Below, in pieces: positions 24,434-34,800 of a stretch of DNA of 64,000 bases. The stretch comes from Sphingomonadales bacterium. GTDB lineage: Bacteria > Pseudomonadota > Alphaproteobacteria > Sphingomonadales > Sphingomonadaceae. The stretch lies in the NCBI GenBank assembly GCA_028868535.1, contig JAGWUH010000009.1, forward strand, positions 36,220 to 100,219, written 5' to 3'. Position numbers and translations under genes: made by a program. The notes beneath the pieces are model-generated. The model did no database searches. It was not told the origin of the DNA and worked only from the letters and a program-made list of their open reading frames with translations. Position 1 is the first letter of the stretch. Each line of letters begins with the position of its first letter.

Positions 24434-27400
24434 CCCCCTGCCCCGCGTGCCAGCAGCGGCCTCAGGTAGGCACCGGTGAAGCTGGCGGGATTCCCCGCCA
24501 CGTCCTCCGGCGTTCCCTCCGCCACCAGCTCCCCGCCCCGCACCCCGCCCTCGGGCCCCAGGTCCAGGATCCAGTCCGCGGTCTTGATGACATCGAGGTT
24601 GTGCTCGATCACCACCACCGAGTTGCCCTGATCGACCAGGCGGTGGAGGACTTCGAGGAGTTTGCGGACATCCTCGAAGTGGAGGCCGGTGGTCGGCTCG
24701 TCGAGGATGTAGAGCGTCTGGCCGGTGGAGCGGCGAGAGAGTTCCTTGGCCAGTTTGACCCGCTGCGCCTCGCCGCCCGACAGCGTCGTCGCCTGCTGGC
24801 CGACCTTGACGTAGCCGAGGCCGACCTCGTTGAGCATGTGCATCTTGTCGCGGATCGGCGGGACGGCCTTGAAGAATTCCTCGGCATCCTCGATCGTCAT
24901 GTCGAGGACGTCGGCGATGGAGTGGCCCTTGAACTTCACCTCGAGCGTCTCGCGGTTGTAGCGCTTGCCGTTGCATTCCTCGCAGGTGACGTAGACGTCG
25001 GGCAGGAAGTGCATCTCGATCTTGAGCAGGCCGTCGCCCTGGCAGCGTTCGCAGCGGCCGCCCTTGACGTTGAAGCTGAAGCGGCCGGGCTTGTAGCCGC
25101 GCGCCTCGCTTTCCGGGAGGCCGGCGAACCAGTCGCGGATCTGGGTGAAGGCGCCGGTGTAGGTGGCGGGGTTCGACCGCGGGGTGCGGCCGATCGGGGA
25201 CTGGTCGATCTCGATCACCTTGTCGCAGGCTTCGAGGCCGGTGATCCTGTCGTGCGGGCCGGCGATGACGCGGGCGCCGTTGAGCGTGCGGGCGGCGCCG
25301 GCGTGGAGGGTGTCGAGCGTCAGCGACGACTTGCCCGAGCCGGAGACGCCGGTGACGCAGCAGAAGGTGCCGAGCGGGAAGCGGGCGGTGACGCCTTGCA
25401 GGTTGTTGGCGCGGGCGTTGTGGACGGTGATGGCGAGGCCGTTGCCGGGGCGGCGACGGGCGGGGACCTCGATGCGGCGTTCGCCGGTCAGGTATTGGCC
25501 GGTGAGGCTGTCCGGGGAGGCGAGGATGTCCGCCAGCGTGCCCTGGGCGACGATCTCGCCGCCGTGGACGCCGGCGCCGGGACCGAGGTCGACGATGTGG
25601 TCGGCGGTGCGGATCGCGTCCTCGTCATGCTCGACGACGATGACGGTGTTGCCGAGGTCGCGCAGGCGCTTGAGGGTTTCAAGCAGGCGGTCGTTGTCGC
25701 GCTGGTGGAGGCCGATGCTCGGCTCGTCGAGGACGTAGAGCACGCCCGACAGCCCCGAGCCGATCTGGCTGGCGAGGCGGATGCGCTGGCTCTCGCCGCC
25801 GGACAGGGTGCCTGACGTGCGGTCGAGGTTCAGGTAGTCCAGCCCGACGTTGTTGAGGAAGCCGAGGCGCTCGACGATTTCCTTGAGGATGGCGCGGGCG
25901 ATCTGGTTCTGCTGGTCGGTGAGCCGGGGCGGGAGGCCTTCGAACCAGGCGAGCGCCTCGGCGACCGGGCGGCGGGTGGACATCGAGATGTCCTCGCCGG
26001 CGACCTTGACGGAGAGCGCCTCGGGCTTGAGGCGGGCGCCGTGGCAGGTCTCGCACGGCTGGGCGGTCTGGAACTTGCCGAGTTCCTCGCGCATCCAGGC
26101 GCTCTCGGTCTGCAACATGCGGCGGTTGAGGTTGCCGATCACGCCTTCGAAGGCCTTGTCGACGGTGTAGCTCTTGCGGCCGTCGATGAAGGTGAGCGGG
26201 ACTTTCTTGCCGGCAGTGCCGTGGAGGATGACGATGCGCGCCTCGACCGGGAGCTGCTCCCACGGGGTTTCGAGGCTGAAGCCGAAGTGCTTCGCCAGGC
26301 TGGCGAGGACCTGCATGTAGTAAGGGCTGGGCGGGTTCGAGCGGGCCCAGGGGACGACGGCGCCCTGCTTGAGGCTGAGCGTCTCGTTGGGGACGACGAG
26401 CTGGGGGTCGAACAGCAGCTTTTCGCCGAGGCCGTCGCAGGCCGGGCAGGCACCCTGCGGGGCGTTGAACGAGAACAGGCGGGGCTCGACCGCCTCGAGC
26501 GTGAAGCCCGAGACCGGGCAGGCGAACTTTTCGCTGAAGACGATGCGGTTGGGCGGGAGGCCGGTGTTCTTCATCGCGCCGGTCTTGGTGCCGGCGGTGG
26601 CGGGCTGGTTCCCCTCGGCGGCTGCTTGCCCGGCGACAGGCCCACCCCCGGCCCCTCCCGCAGGCGGGAGGGGAGTGTGGGCGTGCAATTCGGCCAGGGT
26701 GGTGTCTGCCAGGTCGATGTAGGCGAGGCCTTCGGCGAGTTTCAGGGCCTGTTCGAAGCTGTCCGCCAGGCGGGTCTGGATGCCGTCGCGGACGGCGATG
26801 CGGTCCACCACCACCTCGATGTCGTGCTTGTACTTCTTGTCGAGCGCGGGGGCGTCCTCGATCGCGTAGAGCTCACCGTCGATGCGGACGCGGGTGTAGC
26901 CGGCCTTCTGCCACTCCGCCAGCTCCTTGCGGTATTCGCCCTTGCGGCCGCGGACCACCGGGGCGAGCAGGTAGGCGCGCGTGCCCTCGGGCAGGGCCAT
27001 GACGCGGTCGACCATCTGGCTGACGGTCTGCGCGGTGATCGGCAGGCCGGTGGCGGGGCTGTAGGGCACGCCTACGCGCGCCCAGAGCAGGCGCATGTAG
27101 TCGTAGATTTCCGTCACCGTGGCGACGGTGGAGCGCGGGTTGCGGCTGGTGGTCTTCTGCTCGATGCTGATCGCGGGGGAGAGGCCGTCGATGTGCTCGA
27201 CATCGGGCTTCTGCATCATTTCGAGGAACTGGCGGGCGTAGGCGCTGAGGCTCTCGACGTAGCGACGCTGGCCCTCCGCGTAGATCGTGTCGAATGCGAG
27301 GCTGGACTTGCCCGAGCCGGAGAGACCGGTGATGACGATCAGCTGGTCACGCGGCAGCTCGACGTCGAAACCCTTGAGGTTGTGCTCGCGGGCGCCCCGA

Positions 27401-27438
27401 ATCGTAATCTTGGGCCCGGTAATGTGGGTGAGACTCAT
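24430..27438 (-). CDS. uvrA: excinuclease ABC subunit A
   Basis: 1002 residues. Two ABC ATPase halves: Walker A 'GLSGSGKSS' near residue 36 and '[11 protein letters not shown]' in the second half, two LSGGE/LSGGQ-type signatures, and zinc modules with 'CPACDGLGE' and 'CERCQGDG...CEEC'. UvrA dimers find bulky DNA lesions and load UvrB. It is longer than the usual ~950 residues because of an insert at about residues 245-285, whose start is encoded by a palindromic element. The start ATG is at [10 protein letters not shown]; upstream open frame is not conserved. Confidence 0.96.
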   Translation of the reverse strand: MSLTHITGPKITIRGAREHNLKGFDVELPRDQLIVITGLSGSGKSSLAFDTIYAEGQRRYVESLSAYARQFLEMMQKPDVEHIDGLSPAISIEQKTTSRNPRSTVATVTEIYDYMRLLWARVGVPYSPATGLPITAQTVSQMVDRVMALPEGTRAYLLAPVVRGRKGEYRKELAEWQKAGYTRVRIDGELYAIEDAPALDKKYKHDIEVVVDRIAVRDGIQTRLADSFEQALKLAEGLAYIDLADTTLAELHAHTPLPPAGGAGGGPVAGQAAAEGNQPATAGTKTGAMKNTGLPPNRIVFSEKFACPVSGFTLEAVEPRLFSFNAPQGACPACDGLGEKLLFDPQLVVPNETLSLKQGAVVPWARSNPPSPYYMQVLASLAKHFGFSLETPWEQLPVEARIVILHGTAGKKVPLTFIDGRKSYTVDKAFEGVIGNLNRRMLQTESAWMREELGKFQTAQPCETCHGARLKPEALSVKVAGEDISMSTRRPVAEALAWFEGLPPRLTDQQNQIARAILKEIVERLGFLNNVGLDYLNLDRTSGTLSGGESQRIRLASQIGSGLSGVLYVLDEPSIGLHQRDNDRLLETLKRLRDLGNTVIVVEHDEDAIRTADHIVDLGPGAGVHGGEIVAQGTLADILASPDSLTGQYLTGERRIEVPARRRPGNGLAITVHNARANNLQGVTARFPLGTFCCVTGVSGSGKSSLTLDTLHAGAARTLNGARVIAGPHDRITGLEACDKVIEIDQSPIGRTPRSNPATYTGAFTQIRDWFAGLPESEARGYKPGRFSFNVKGGRCERCQGDGLLKIEMHFLPDVYVTCEECNGKRYNRETLEVKFKGHSIADVLDMTIEDAEEFFKAVPPIRDKMHMLNEVGLGYVKVGQQATTLSGGEAQRVKLAKELSRRSTGQTLYILDEPTTGLHFEDVRKLLEVLHRLVDQGNSVVVIEHNLDVIKTADWILDLGPEGGVRGGELVAEGTPEDVAGNPASFTGAYLRPLLARGAGG
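26641..26681. repeat. palindromic element inside uvrA
   Basis: CCCCTCCCGC (26652-26661) and GCGGGAGGGG (26664-26673) form a perfect 10-bp inverted repeat with 2 bases between. Outer arms CCCAC and GTGGG extend it to 41 bases. It keeps the reading frame and is translated as [12 protein letters not shown] within a variable loop of UvrA. Confidence 0.75.
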
Positions 27439-27544
27439 GGCGAGAGTCTGTTCCAGATTTGTTCGTCGGGAGCAAGCCCGGATCGCTGCGCCGCCCTCGC
27501 CGTGGATCCGGCGGGCCCTCCCGGCGACGGCCCGGGTCGGAGGC

Positions 27545-27754
27545 CTATTGCAGCGCCGGGCAACCGTGGCAGCCGGGGCCGTGGACATGGCCGCCGCCGC
27601 CGCCGTCGCAGCCGTGGAGCGCGGGGGCGGCGAGGCATTTCTCGACCGCGGGGGCGCCGCAGGCGGGGCAGGCGGAGGGAGCCGGATCGCTGATTTTCGC
27701 GAGGACTTCGAAGCGGTGGTCGCAGGTGGGGCAGCGATAGTCGTAGAAGGGCAT
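27545..27754 (-). CDS. FmdB-family zinc-ribbon protein
   Basis: 69 residues starting [11 protein letters not shown], with two CxxC pairs (C8/C11 and C29/C32) forming the FmdB zinc ribbon, and a Gly/His/Cys-rich tail '[17 protein letters not shown]' that may bind more metal. FmdB-type proteins are putative regulators, function unsettled. An AGGAA ribosome-binding site lies 8 bases upstream of the ATG, so separate translation is likely even though the frame is continuous with the PAP2 gene. Confidence 0.85.
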   Translation of the reverse strand: MPFYDYRCPTCDHRFEVLAKISDPAPSACPACGAPAVEKCLAAPALHGCDGGGGGHVHGPGCHGCPALQ

Positions 27755-28789
27755 CGAGCGTTCCTGGAGGTTCGAGCGGGCAATCGGCGGGGTCGGGATA
27801 CACGCTCCTGCCGCGCGTCGCAAACCGTGCGAGGGGGAGCGCCGTGGCCCGCCCGTCAGGCCCAGCGCCAGGACCGCAACCAGTGATCCGGCGGCGATGT
27901 CAACGAGGTAATGGCCGCCGATCGGCACGGCGGAAAGCCACATCAGCGCATTGAGCGCGACGGCGGGACCGGACACGCGGGTGGGGCGGAAACCCCAGCC
28001 CAGCAGGATCGCCGCCGCGGCGTGAAAGCTGGGCATGGTGACGATGCCGTCGAGCGTGGCCCGCCCGAGATCGTGGACGCGGCCGTCCCGCAGGCGCAGC
28101 AACAGGTCCGAGAACTGCCAGTTCGACAGGACCCGCACGGACGGGACCGCCGCCGGCGCCACCCCGAAATGGACGTAGGCGGATGTTGCCGGGCAGAACG
28201 GGAAGATCGCCAGGCAGAAGCCCAGCGCCAGCGCCAGTGCCGACAAGAGCCGGCGTGCGCGTGCCTGGTGGCCGGTCAGGCACAGCCAGACGAACAGCGC
28301 CGTCGGCTGCCAGTTCAACGAGACGTAGGCGTGGCTGAGGGCGATGCCGAAGCCTGGCTGGCGATCGATCCACAGCATCGTACGGCGCCAGTCGAAGCCG
28401 GGCAGCAGCCATCGGTCCATGCCGGCGAGCGCGTCGTCGGCGAGCGGGACGCCGAGGCGGGCGAGGACGGCGCTGGCCAACGCGGCGGCGGCGACGAGCA
28501 GGAAGAACGCGCCGCACAGCTCGAGTGCATCGGCGAGGCCGGCAAGGGCGGCATGGCGGCAGCGATCCGCGCAAAGCGGAAACAGCAGGATCGCCACGAA
28601 CAGGCCGGCAAGTTCCATCGGCTTGATGCCGACGGCTCCGGTGGCCAGACCGACGGCGATGACCAGCGCGAAGGCGCAGGTGACCATCGCGCAGGGCGAC
28701 GGTGCGGACGCGCCCGGCACGGGGAACCGCACGGGGAAAGACAGCGGGAATGGCACCCGGAAACGCGAGGGGAACGTGCGACCGCTCAT
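27545..28789 (-). CDS. PAP2 (Aur1/Ipt1-like) membrane phosphatase, open into FmdB
   Basis: The first ~345 of 414 codons encode a multi-pass membrane protein with the PAP2_3 motifs '[15 protein letters not shown]' and '[11 protein letters not shown]', as in inositol-phosphoceramide synthase-like enzymes. Such proteins transfer or hydrolyse phospho-head groups of lipids; sphingomonads make sphingolipids, so a role there is possible but unproven. No stop codon separates it from the FmdB ribbon, so the product is either a fusion or a PAP2 protein with a zinc-ribbon tail. The start may instead be the ATG at 28687. Confidence 0.72.
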   Translation of the reverse strand: MSGRTFPSRFRVPFPLSFPVRFPVPGASAPSPCAMVTCAFALVIAVGLATGAVGIKPMELAGLFVAILLFPLCADRCRHAALAGLADALELCGAFFLLVAAAALASAVLARLGVPLADDALAGMDRWLLPGFDWRRTMLWIDRQPGFGIALSHAYVSLNWQPTALFVWLCLTGHQARARRLLSALALALGFCLAIFPFCPATSAYVHFGVAPAAVPSVRVLSNWQFSDLLLRLRDGRVHDLGRATLDGIVTMPSFHAAAAILLGWGFRPTRVSGPAVALNALMWLSAVPIGGHYLVDIAAGSLVAVLALGLTGGPRRSPSHGLRRAAGACIPTPPIARSNLQERSMPFYDYRCPTCDHRFEVLAKISDPAPSACPACGAPAVEKCLAAPALHGCDGGGGGHVHGPGCHGCPALQ

Positions 28790-28980
28790 TCCCGCAAGTA
28801 TCGGGATTTGCGCGTAAAAAGTGGTTTATAAAAGATTTACTCTTACGCACCGGCTGCATTGCTCTCGGTGACCTGAGGCCTTCATCTTTTGACCCACTCC
28901 CCCGTTCGCGGGATCGCGCCGGGGCGCGGGCGGCGGCAGATGGAGCGGGCCGGCGCGGGTGCCGGCCGGAGGGGTTGGCG

Positions 28981-30198
28981 ATGCGCATGCGGGCGTTGTG
29001 GATCGGGGCGGCGGTGCTGGGTTTCGGGCAGGTGGCGTGGGCAAATGCCGGGCCGGGGGCAAATGCCGGGCCGGGGGCAAATGCCGGGCCGGGGCCTGAG
29101 TCCGCGCCGGGGGCGTCGGCTCCCACGGCAGCGTTTACCGACAGTTCGGCGGCGCTGCTGGCAGGGACGAAGCGGGTGGCGATCACCGGGGTGACCGTGG
29201 TGTTCCAGGCATCGACCGGGGCGGTGGCGGGGGCGCGATTCTTCATTCCGAAGATCACCGCGCGCGAGAAGGTGATGAGCGTGCTGGCGCTGCCGGCGAT
29301 GAGCGAGGCCTTGCAGGACGCGATCGCCGAGGCCGCCTATGCGGCGCTCCAGCGGCAACTGGCCGAGGCGGGGTACGAGGTCGTGCCCGAGGCGCAGGTC
29401 AGGGCGAGCGCGACGTATGCGGCGATCCTCAAGCAGGCCGGCTATGCGAACCACAGCCGCTATGGCACGCTGATGGGCGACGCGGTGCTGGTCGCGCCGG
29501 CGGGGCTGCCGCCGTACCTGGCCTACGCCGGCGAGACCGGGACGTTCCTCTCGCCGATGTCGTCGTATCTCGGCTGGACCTCGGGCTTCGGCGGCAAGTC
29601 GAGCACGCCGGGCGGGCCGTCGATGACGCTGGCGGGGACGGCGTGGAAGGTGCCCGGGCTGGAAGTGGCGCTGGCGAAGGAATTGGACGCGCACCTCGTC
29701 AAGGCGATGTACGTGGTCTCGATGGGGCGGACCGAGGCGAAGCGGCACACCGATTTCGCGGTCAGCCGGCATTCCGGGCTGTTTACCTATGCGGGTGAGC
29801 TCTACGCGGGCAACTACGCCACCCTCGACCGCACGGTGACCGGGACCGGGCAGGCGTTCGCGCAGGTCGGGCTGGTGCAGGACCAGACCCACATCGCCTT
29901 CCGCGCGCCGAACGGCAACGCGAAGTGGCAGAAGGTGTCGATGCTGGGCACCGCCGCGCCGAAGGACGGCGACGTGGTGGTGCGGATGGCGACGCCGATC
30001 GAGGGCGGGACCGACTCCTTCCGCGTGCGCGAGGGCGAGATTCCGCGCGTCGGCGGCTTGTTCACCGGGCAGAAGCGCGAGGACATCAACGTCGGCTTCA
30101 TCGCCACGATCGCCGACGAGCCGGGCTATGGCCGCGAGGTCACCGGCATGATCGCGGCGGCCAACCAGGCCATGCTGGGGCTGGTGCCGGCCCGGTAA
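28981..30198 (+). CDS. secreted protein of unknown function with ANAGPG repeats
   Basis: 405 residues: signal peptide (RALWIGAAVLGFGQVAWA), then three ANAGPG repeats and a Pro/Ala linker, then a ~340-residue globular domain with 'GVTVVFQASTGAVAG', 'AYLAYAGETGTFLSPMSSYLGW' and 'DRTVTGTGQAFAQVGLVQDQTHIAFRAP'. I recognise no named domain. GGAGG sits 8 bases before the ATG, and the frame upstream of it (94 codons open) is not protein-like. No lipobox. Probably periplasmic or outer-membrane associated. Confidence 0.75.
   Translation: MRMRALWIGAAVLGFGQVAWANAGPGANAGPGANAGPGPESAPGASAPTAAFTDSSAALLAGTKRVAITGVTVVFQASTGAVAGARFFIPKITAREKVMSVLALPAMSEALQDAIAEAAYAALQRQLAEAGYEVVPEAQVRASATYAAILKQAGYANHSRYGTLMGDAVLVAPAGLPPYLAYAGETGTFLSPMSSYLGWTSGFGGKSSTPGGPSMTLAGTAWKVPGLEVALAKELDAHLVKAMYVVSMGRTEAKRHTDFAVSRHSGLFTYAGELYAGNYATLDRTVTGTGQAFAQVGLVQDQTHIAFRAPNGNAKWQKVSMLGTAAPKDGDVVVRMATPIEGGTDSFRVREGEIPRVGGLFTGQKREDINVGFIATIADEPGYGREVTGMIAAANQAMLGLVPAR
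29041..29094 (+). repeat. three perfect 18-bp tandem repeats in the coding sequence
   Basis: GCAAATGCCGGGCCGGGG occurs three times in a row and encodes the ANAGPG repeats after the signal peptide. Identical copies suggest recent slippage, so unit number may vary between strains. Confidence 0.85.
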
Positions 30199-30320
30199 GC
30201 CAGGCCAGTGAAGCGTGCCGGGTTTGCGGTGAACCGGGGAACGGTTCGCCGCATCGCGGCTGGGCGGACGGGCGCGGCTGGGGCATGACCGGCGCGGGTC
30301 TTGCCGGGAGGGTCGTTTTC

Positions 30321-30656
30321 ATGAAGTTTCGTGCCATCGCATTTGCCGTGCTGGGGGTACTGTCGTTGCCGATGGCGGCGCGCGCCGACGATCCCAACGA
30401 CCCGGCGATGCGCGATCCGCGGATGCGGGCGTGGGATCGCGAGCAGATCCGGCGGCTGAACCGCAGCGAACTGGCCTATGTGCAACAGCGCGATGCCGGT
30501 TATGCCGAAGGCTGGCGGCGGTGGCGCGAGCAGGGCGGCGGCGTGGCCGCGAATGCCGATTATGCCCGCGAGCGCGCGCGCTACGAGCGGGACATGGCGG
30601 CCTGGCGCCGCGCGGTGGCGGCCTGTCGCGCGGGGGACTACGACGCCTGCCAATAG
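30321..30656 (+). CDS. small secreted Arg-rich protein
   Basis: 111 residues: signal peptide (KFRAIAFAVLGVLSLPMAARA), then an acidic start 'DDPNDPAMRDPRMRAWDREQIRRLNRSE' and a helical 'ADYARERARYERDMAAWRRAVAACRAGDYDAC' with two cysteines that could form a disulfide. No domain recognised. GGGAGGG lies upstream of the ATG. Followed by another secreted helical protein, perhaps in one transcript. Confidence 0.75.
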   Translation: MKFRAIAFAVLGVLSLPMAARADDPNDPAMRDPRMRAWDREQIRRLNRSELAYVQQRDAGYAEGWRRWREQGGGVAANADYARERARYERDMAAWRRAVAACRAGDYDACQ

Positions 30657-30763
30657 CCTGTCGGTCCGGCGCGGATGAGATGCGCGCCGGCGCAGTGCCC
30701 GGAACGATTGCGGCGGGTGCGGATTGGGGGGCCGACGTTCCTCTCACCGCAAGGAGTACCCGC

Positions 30764-31426
30764 ATGAAGCACATGGTCCTGTTCGCGCCGGCACTGGCGC
30801 TGGTTCTGGCCGCGCCGGCAATGGCCGAAAGCAAGGGCGATCGCGCCCAGAAGGCGATCGCCGCCGCCGAGGCGAAGATCCAGGCGGCGCTGACCGCCAA
30901 TGCCGATGCCGACATGCCGGTCCGGCTGGCGAAGGCCAAGGAAGACCTCGCCAATGCCAAGGAAGCGGTGTCGGCCGGTCACAAGGACGACGCGATCATG
31001 CTGGCCAACCACGCCAATGCCGAGGCCGACGCGGCGATCGCGGTTTCGACGAAGCGCAAGGACGAGCGCGCCGACAACGCCGTCGCCAACGCCCATGCCG
31101 CGGTCGACGCCGCGAGCCAGCAGACCGTGGCGGCGCAGCAGCAGGCGGCCGATGCCAACGCCCGCGCGGCGAGCGCCGAGCAGGCGGCCGCGGATTCGGC
31201 GCGATCGGCCGAGGCGGCGCAGAACGCCGCTGCCAATGCGCAGATGACCGCGGCGGCGACCGCAACGCCGCCGGCGCCGGCGCCGGCGCCGACCGAGGTG
31301 AAGACCACGCTGACCACGAGCGGCAGCGGCGGCACACACCGGCACACGGTGGTGAAGAAGGTGGTGCGAACCCCGGCCGGCGGCGCGACCGCGACCGCGA
31401 CGACGACGGTCAAGCAGGGGATGTGA
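30764..31426 (+). CDS. secreted alanine-rich coiled-coil protein
   Basis: 220 residues: signal peptide (KHMVLFAPALALVLAAPAMA), then about 130 residues of strongly helical Ala-rich sequence with heptads ('AQKAIAAAEAKIQAALTANAD', later 'AAQQQAADANARAASAEQAAADSARSAEAAQ'), a Pro/Ala hinge, and a Thr/Lys-rich end. The pattern resembles DUF4398-type and TolA/Lpp-like helical spacers of the periplasm. AAGGAG ribosome-binding site. A perfect hairpin follows the stop. Confidence 0.8.
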   Translation: MKHMVLFAPALALVLAAPAMAESKGDRAQKAIAAAEAKIQAALTANADADMPVRLAKAKEDLANAKEAVSAGHKDDAIMLANHANAEADAAIAVSTKRKDERADNAVANAHAAVDAASQQTVAAQQQAADANARAASAEQAAADSARSAEAAQNAAANAQMTAAATATPPAPAPAPTEVKTTLTTSGSGGTHRHTVVKKVVRTPAGGATATATTTVKQGM

Positions 31427-31433
31427 TGAGGGC

Positions 31434-31461
31434 GCGGGGCGATCCGGCAGGATCGCCCCGC
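31434..31461. terminator. shared hairpin between convergent genes
   Basis: A perfect 12-bp stem (GCGGGGCGATCC and complement) with a GGCA loop, 7 bases after the coiled-coil gene and 12 bases before the end of the EthD-like gene. No T-run on either strand; it probably separates the two transcripts. Confidence 0.6.
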
Positions 31462-31472
31462 TGTCCTGCGAC

Positions 31473-31796
31473 CTACTTCGCGTTCACGCGGGGGCCGAAT
31501 TCCTCGAAGATGACCGTGTAGGCGCCGGCGTTGTCCGAAGCATCCGACGGCGTGGTCGGGTTGGTCTGGAAGCCGCCGAGCATTTCCATGATGTTGTCGG
31601 TCTCGATGTCGTAGATCGCCAGGAACGGGCGCTCATCGAAGTTCTGCAGCGGCACCGCCAGCTTGTAGCGTTGCGCGCCGAGCACGCCGGGCATCGCGCA
31701 GATCTCGGGCAGGTGCACGTTCTGGTACCAGTCGTGGTATTCGTCTTCCTTGCCGGCGACGGGCCTGGTCAGCGCGATCATCTTGTACTTGGGCAT
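31473..31796 (-). CDS. EthD-like dimeric alpha/beta-barrel protein
   Basis: 107 residues with the ferredoxin-like dimeric barrel pattern 'YKMIALTRPVAGKEDEYHDWYQNVHLPEICAMPGVLGAQRYKL'. The WYxxVHLPE histidine motif is typical of EthD/DUF4286-type proteins involved in degradation pathways. AGGAG precedes the ATG. It starts 13 bases after the stop of the indolepyruvate oxidoreductase, so the two share a transcript, which hints at a role in aromatic-acid metabolism. Confidence 0.8.
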   Translation of the reverse strand: MPKYKMIALTRPVAGKEDEYHDWYQNVHLPEICAMPGVLGAQRYKLAVPLQNFDERPFLAIYDIETDNIMEMLGGFQTNPTTPSDASDNAGAYTVIFEEFGPRVNAK

Positions 31797-31809
31797 GGCT
31801 CTCTCTCCT

Positions 31810-34800
31810 TCAGGCGGTTACGGCTGTTGTGACCGGGGCCGGAGCGGCGCGCAAGCGGGGGAGCAGTTCGCCGAGGCGATGGCGGTAGCGGGCGACGCCG
31901 GCCTCCTTCACCGGGCCGTAGCCGGCCACCAGCGCCGGCAGCGCCGCGATCTCGCGCGCCAGTGGCAGCGTCTGCGGGGTGACGGTGGCGGCGATCTCGG
32001 TGACCAGCGCGCGATATTCGGCGGCGAGCGCGCGTTCCATACGGCGTTCGGCGGTGTGGCCGAACGGGTCGAACGGGGTGCCGCGCAGCGGTTTCAGCCG
32101 GGCCAGCAGGCGGAACGCGGGGAGCATCCAGCCGCCGAGCGCGATCTTGCGCGGGCGGCCGGTGCGGGCATCCTTGCCCAGGGGGAGCAAGGGCGGGGCG
32201 AGGTTGAAGGTGAGTTTCAGCTTGCCGTCGAAGCGATCGCGCAGGCCGGCGAGGAAGGCACGATCGGCGTAAAGGCGCGCGACCTCGTATTCGTCCTTGT
32301 AGGCGGTGAGGCGGGCGAGCTGGCGGGCGATTTCGACCAGCAGCGGCTCATCCGCGATGCCGCGCGCGGCGAGCGTGGCGGCGGCCTGCTCGACGAAGCT
32401 GCGGTAGTCGGCGGCGAGGCGGGGGTTGCCCCATTTCGCGATGTGGGCCTCGCGGCTGGCGAGCATCGCCGGCAGCGAATTCGGCTCCGCCGGTTCCTCC
32501 CCTGCCCCGCCCGCCAGCGCCCACAGCGCCTCGGGATCGGCGGCGGCGAGGCGGCCGAGCGCGAGGGCGGCGAGGTTGTCGGCGACCTTGACGCCGTTGA
32601 GGCGCACCGCCTCCTCCAGCGAGTCCGTGGCGACCGGCAGCAGGCCGCGCTGGGCGGCGAAGCCGATCATCATCAGGTTGGTGTAGATGGCATCACCCAT
32701 CAGCCGGGTGGCGAGCGTGCCGGCGCGGGTGGTCTCGATGTTCGCCGCGTCGAGGCGTTTGCCGATCGCGGTGGTGAAGCGGGTGGCGGAAAGGTCGATG
32801 TTCTTGTTGGTCTGGAACTCGCCGGTGGGCAGCACGTCGGCATTGGCGACGAGGCGGGTATCGGGGCGGGCCAGCGCCAGCGTTTCGGGCGCGGAGGCGA
32901 CGACGAGGTCGCAGCCGACGATGAGGTCGGCCTGGCCGGCGCGCAGGCGGGCGCTGGGGATGGCATCGACATGGTCGGCGACGCGGATGTGGCTGGTGAC
33001 GGCACCGCCCTTCTGCGCCATGCCGGTCATGTCGAGTACCTTGGCGGCGCGGCCTTCAAGGTGCGCGGCCATCGCCACCAGCGCGCCGACGGTGAGCACG
33101 CCGGTGCCGCCGATGCCGGTGACGAGCATCGCCTGTTCGCCTTGCGCGACCCGGGGCACGGGCAGCGCGGCGACGCGGCGGGCAAGCTCCTCGCGGTCGA
33201 AGCCGCGCTTGCGCAGGCGGCCGCCCTCGACGCCGACGAAGCTGGGGCAGAAGCCCTTGATGCAGGAATAATCCTTGTTGCAGCTCGACTGGTCGATCGC
33301 GCGCTTGCGGCCGAATTCGGTCTCGATCGGTTCGATCGACAGGCAGTTCGACTGGGCCGAGCAATCGCCGCAGCCTTCGCAGACGGCGGGGTTGATGTAG
33401 AGGCGCTTGTCCGGCTCGGCCAGTGCGCCGCGCTTGCGGCGGCGGCGCTTTTCGTTGGCGCAGGTCTGTTCGTAGACGATCGCCGAGGTGCCGGGGACTT
33501 CGCGCAACTGGCGCTGGACTTCATCGAGGTGGTCGCGGTGGAGCACGCGGACGCCGCGGGGCAGGTCCGACGGTTTGAAGCGCGTCGGGTCCTCGCTGAC
33601 CAGCACCACGGGGTTGACGCCTTCGACGACGAGTTCGCGGACGATCTGTTCGGGGGTGAGCGCGCCTTCGGCCGGTTGCCCCCCGGTCATGGCGACCGCG
33701 TCGTTGTAGAGGATCTTGAAGGTGACGCGGCTTTTTGCGGCGACGGCGGCGCGGATCGTCAGCAGGCCGGAGTGGGTGTAGGTGCCGTCGCCGAGGTTCT
33801 GGAACATGTGCGGGGTGGCGACGAAGCTCTGCGCGCCGACCCAGGGCATGCCTTCCTGGCCCATCGACACGGTCTGCATCGTGCGGCGCTCGGGCATGAA
33901 GTGGGCGAGGCCGTGGCAGCCGGTGGCGCCCATCGCCTCGGAACCCTCCGGGACGACGGTGCTGGTGTTGTGCGGGCAGCCCGAGCAGAAATAGGCCGGG
34001 CGGATCGCGGTGCGCTGGAGGGTTTGCGCGGAGGTTTCGAGCGCGAGCAGGGCTTCGTGGCGGGCTTTCGCGGCATCGGGCAGCAGGCTGTGCGCGGCGA
34101 GGCGGGCGACGATGGCATGGCGGACGGCGGCGGGGTCGAGCGTACCGGTGGCGGGGAGCAGCGCGGCGCCGTCGGGGGTGGCCTTGCCGGACATGCGCGG
34201 CGCGTTGGCGGTGCCGTAGAACAGGCGGGCGAGCTGGTCCTCGATGACCGGGCGCTTTTCCTCGATCACCAGCAGTTCGACGCTGCTTTCGCAGGCGGCG
34301 CGGGCGAAGTGCCGCTCGATCGGCCAGACCAGGCCGAGTTTCACCACGCGGAGGCCGATGGCGCGGCAGGCGGCATCGTCGAGGCCGAGATCGGCCAGCG
34401 CCTGTTGCGTGTCGAGCCAGGCCTTGCCGGCGGTGACCACGGTCAGTCGGCGCGCAGGCGCATCCTGCGTCACGCGATCGAACGGGTTGAGGCGGGCGAA
34501 GGCGAGCGCCTGCGGCAGGCGGCGATCGAGGACCGCGGCTTCCTGCATCAGTGCCGAGGCGTTGCGGACGAGGTTGACCGGCTGCTGCGGCGGCAGGTGG
34601 ATCGGGAAATCGATCCCGGGAAGCGTGACGGTGGTGGTGAGATCGAGCGTGTCGGTGACCGCCTTGACGCCGACGTAGAGGCCCGAGGCGCGGCTGAGCG
34701 CCCAGCCGAGCTGGCCGAAGGCGAGCAGCTCGTCGGTGGTGGCGGGATAGAGCACCGGGACGAAGGCGGCGATCAGCGGGTGTTCGGACTGGTGCGCGGT

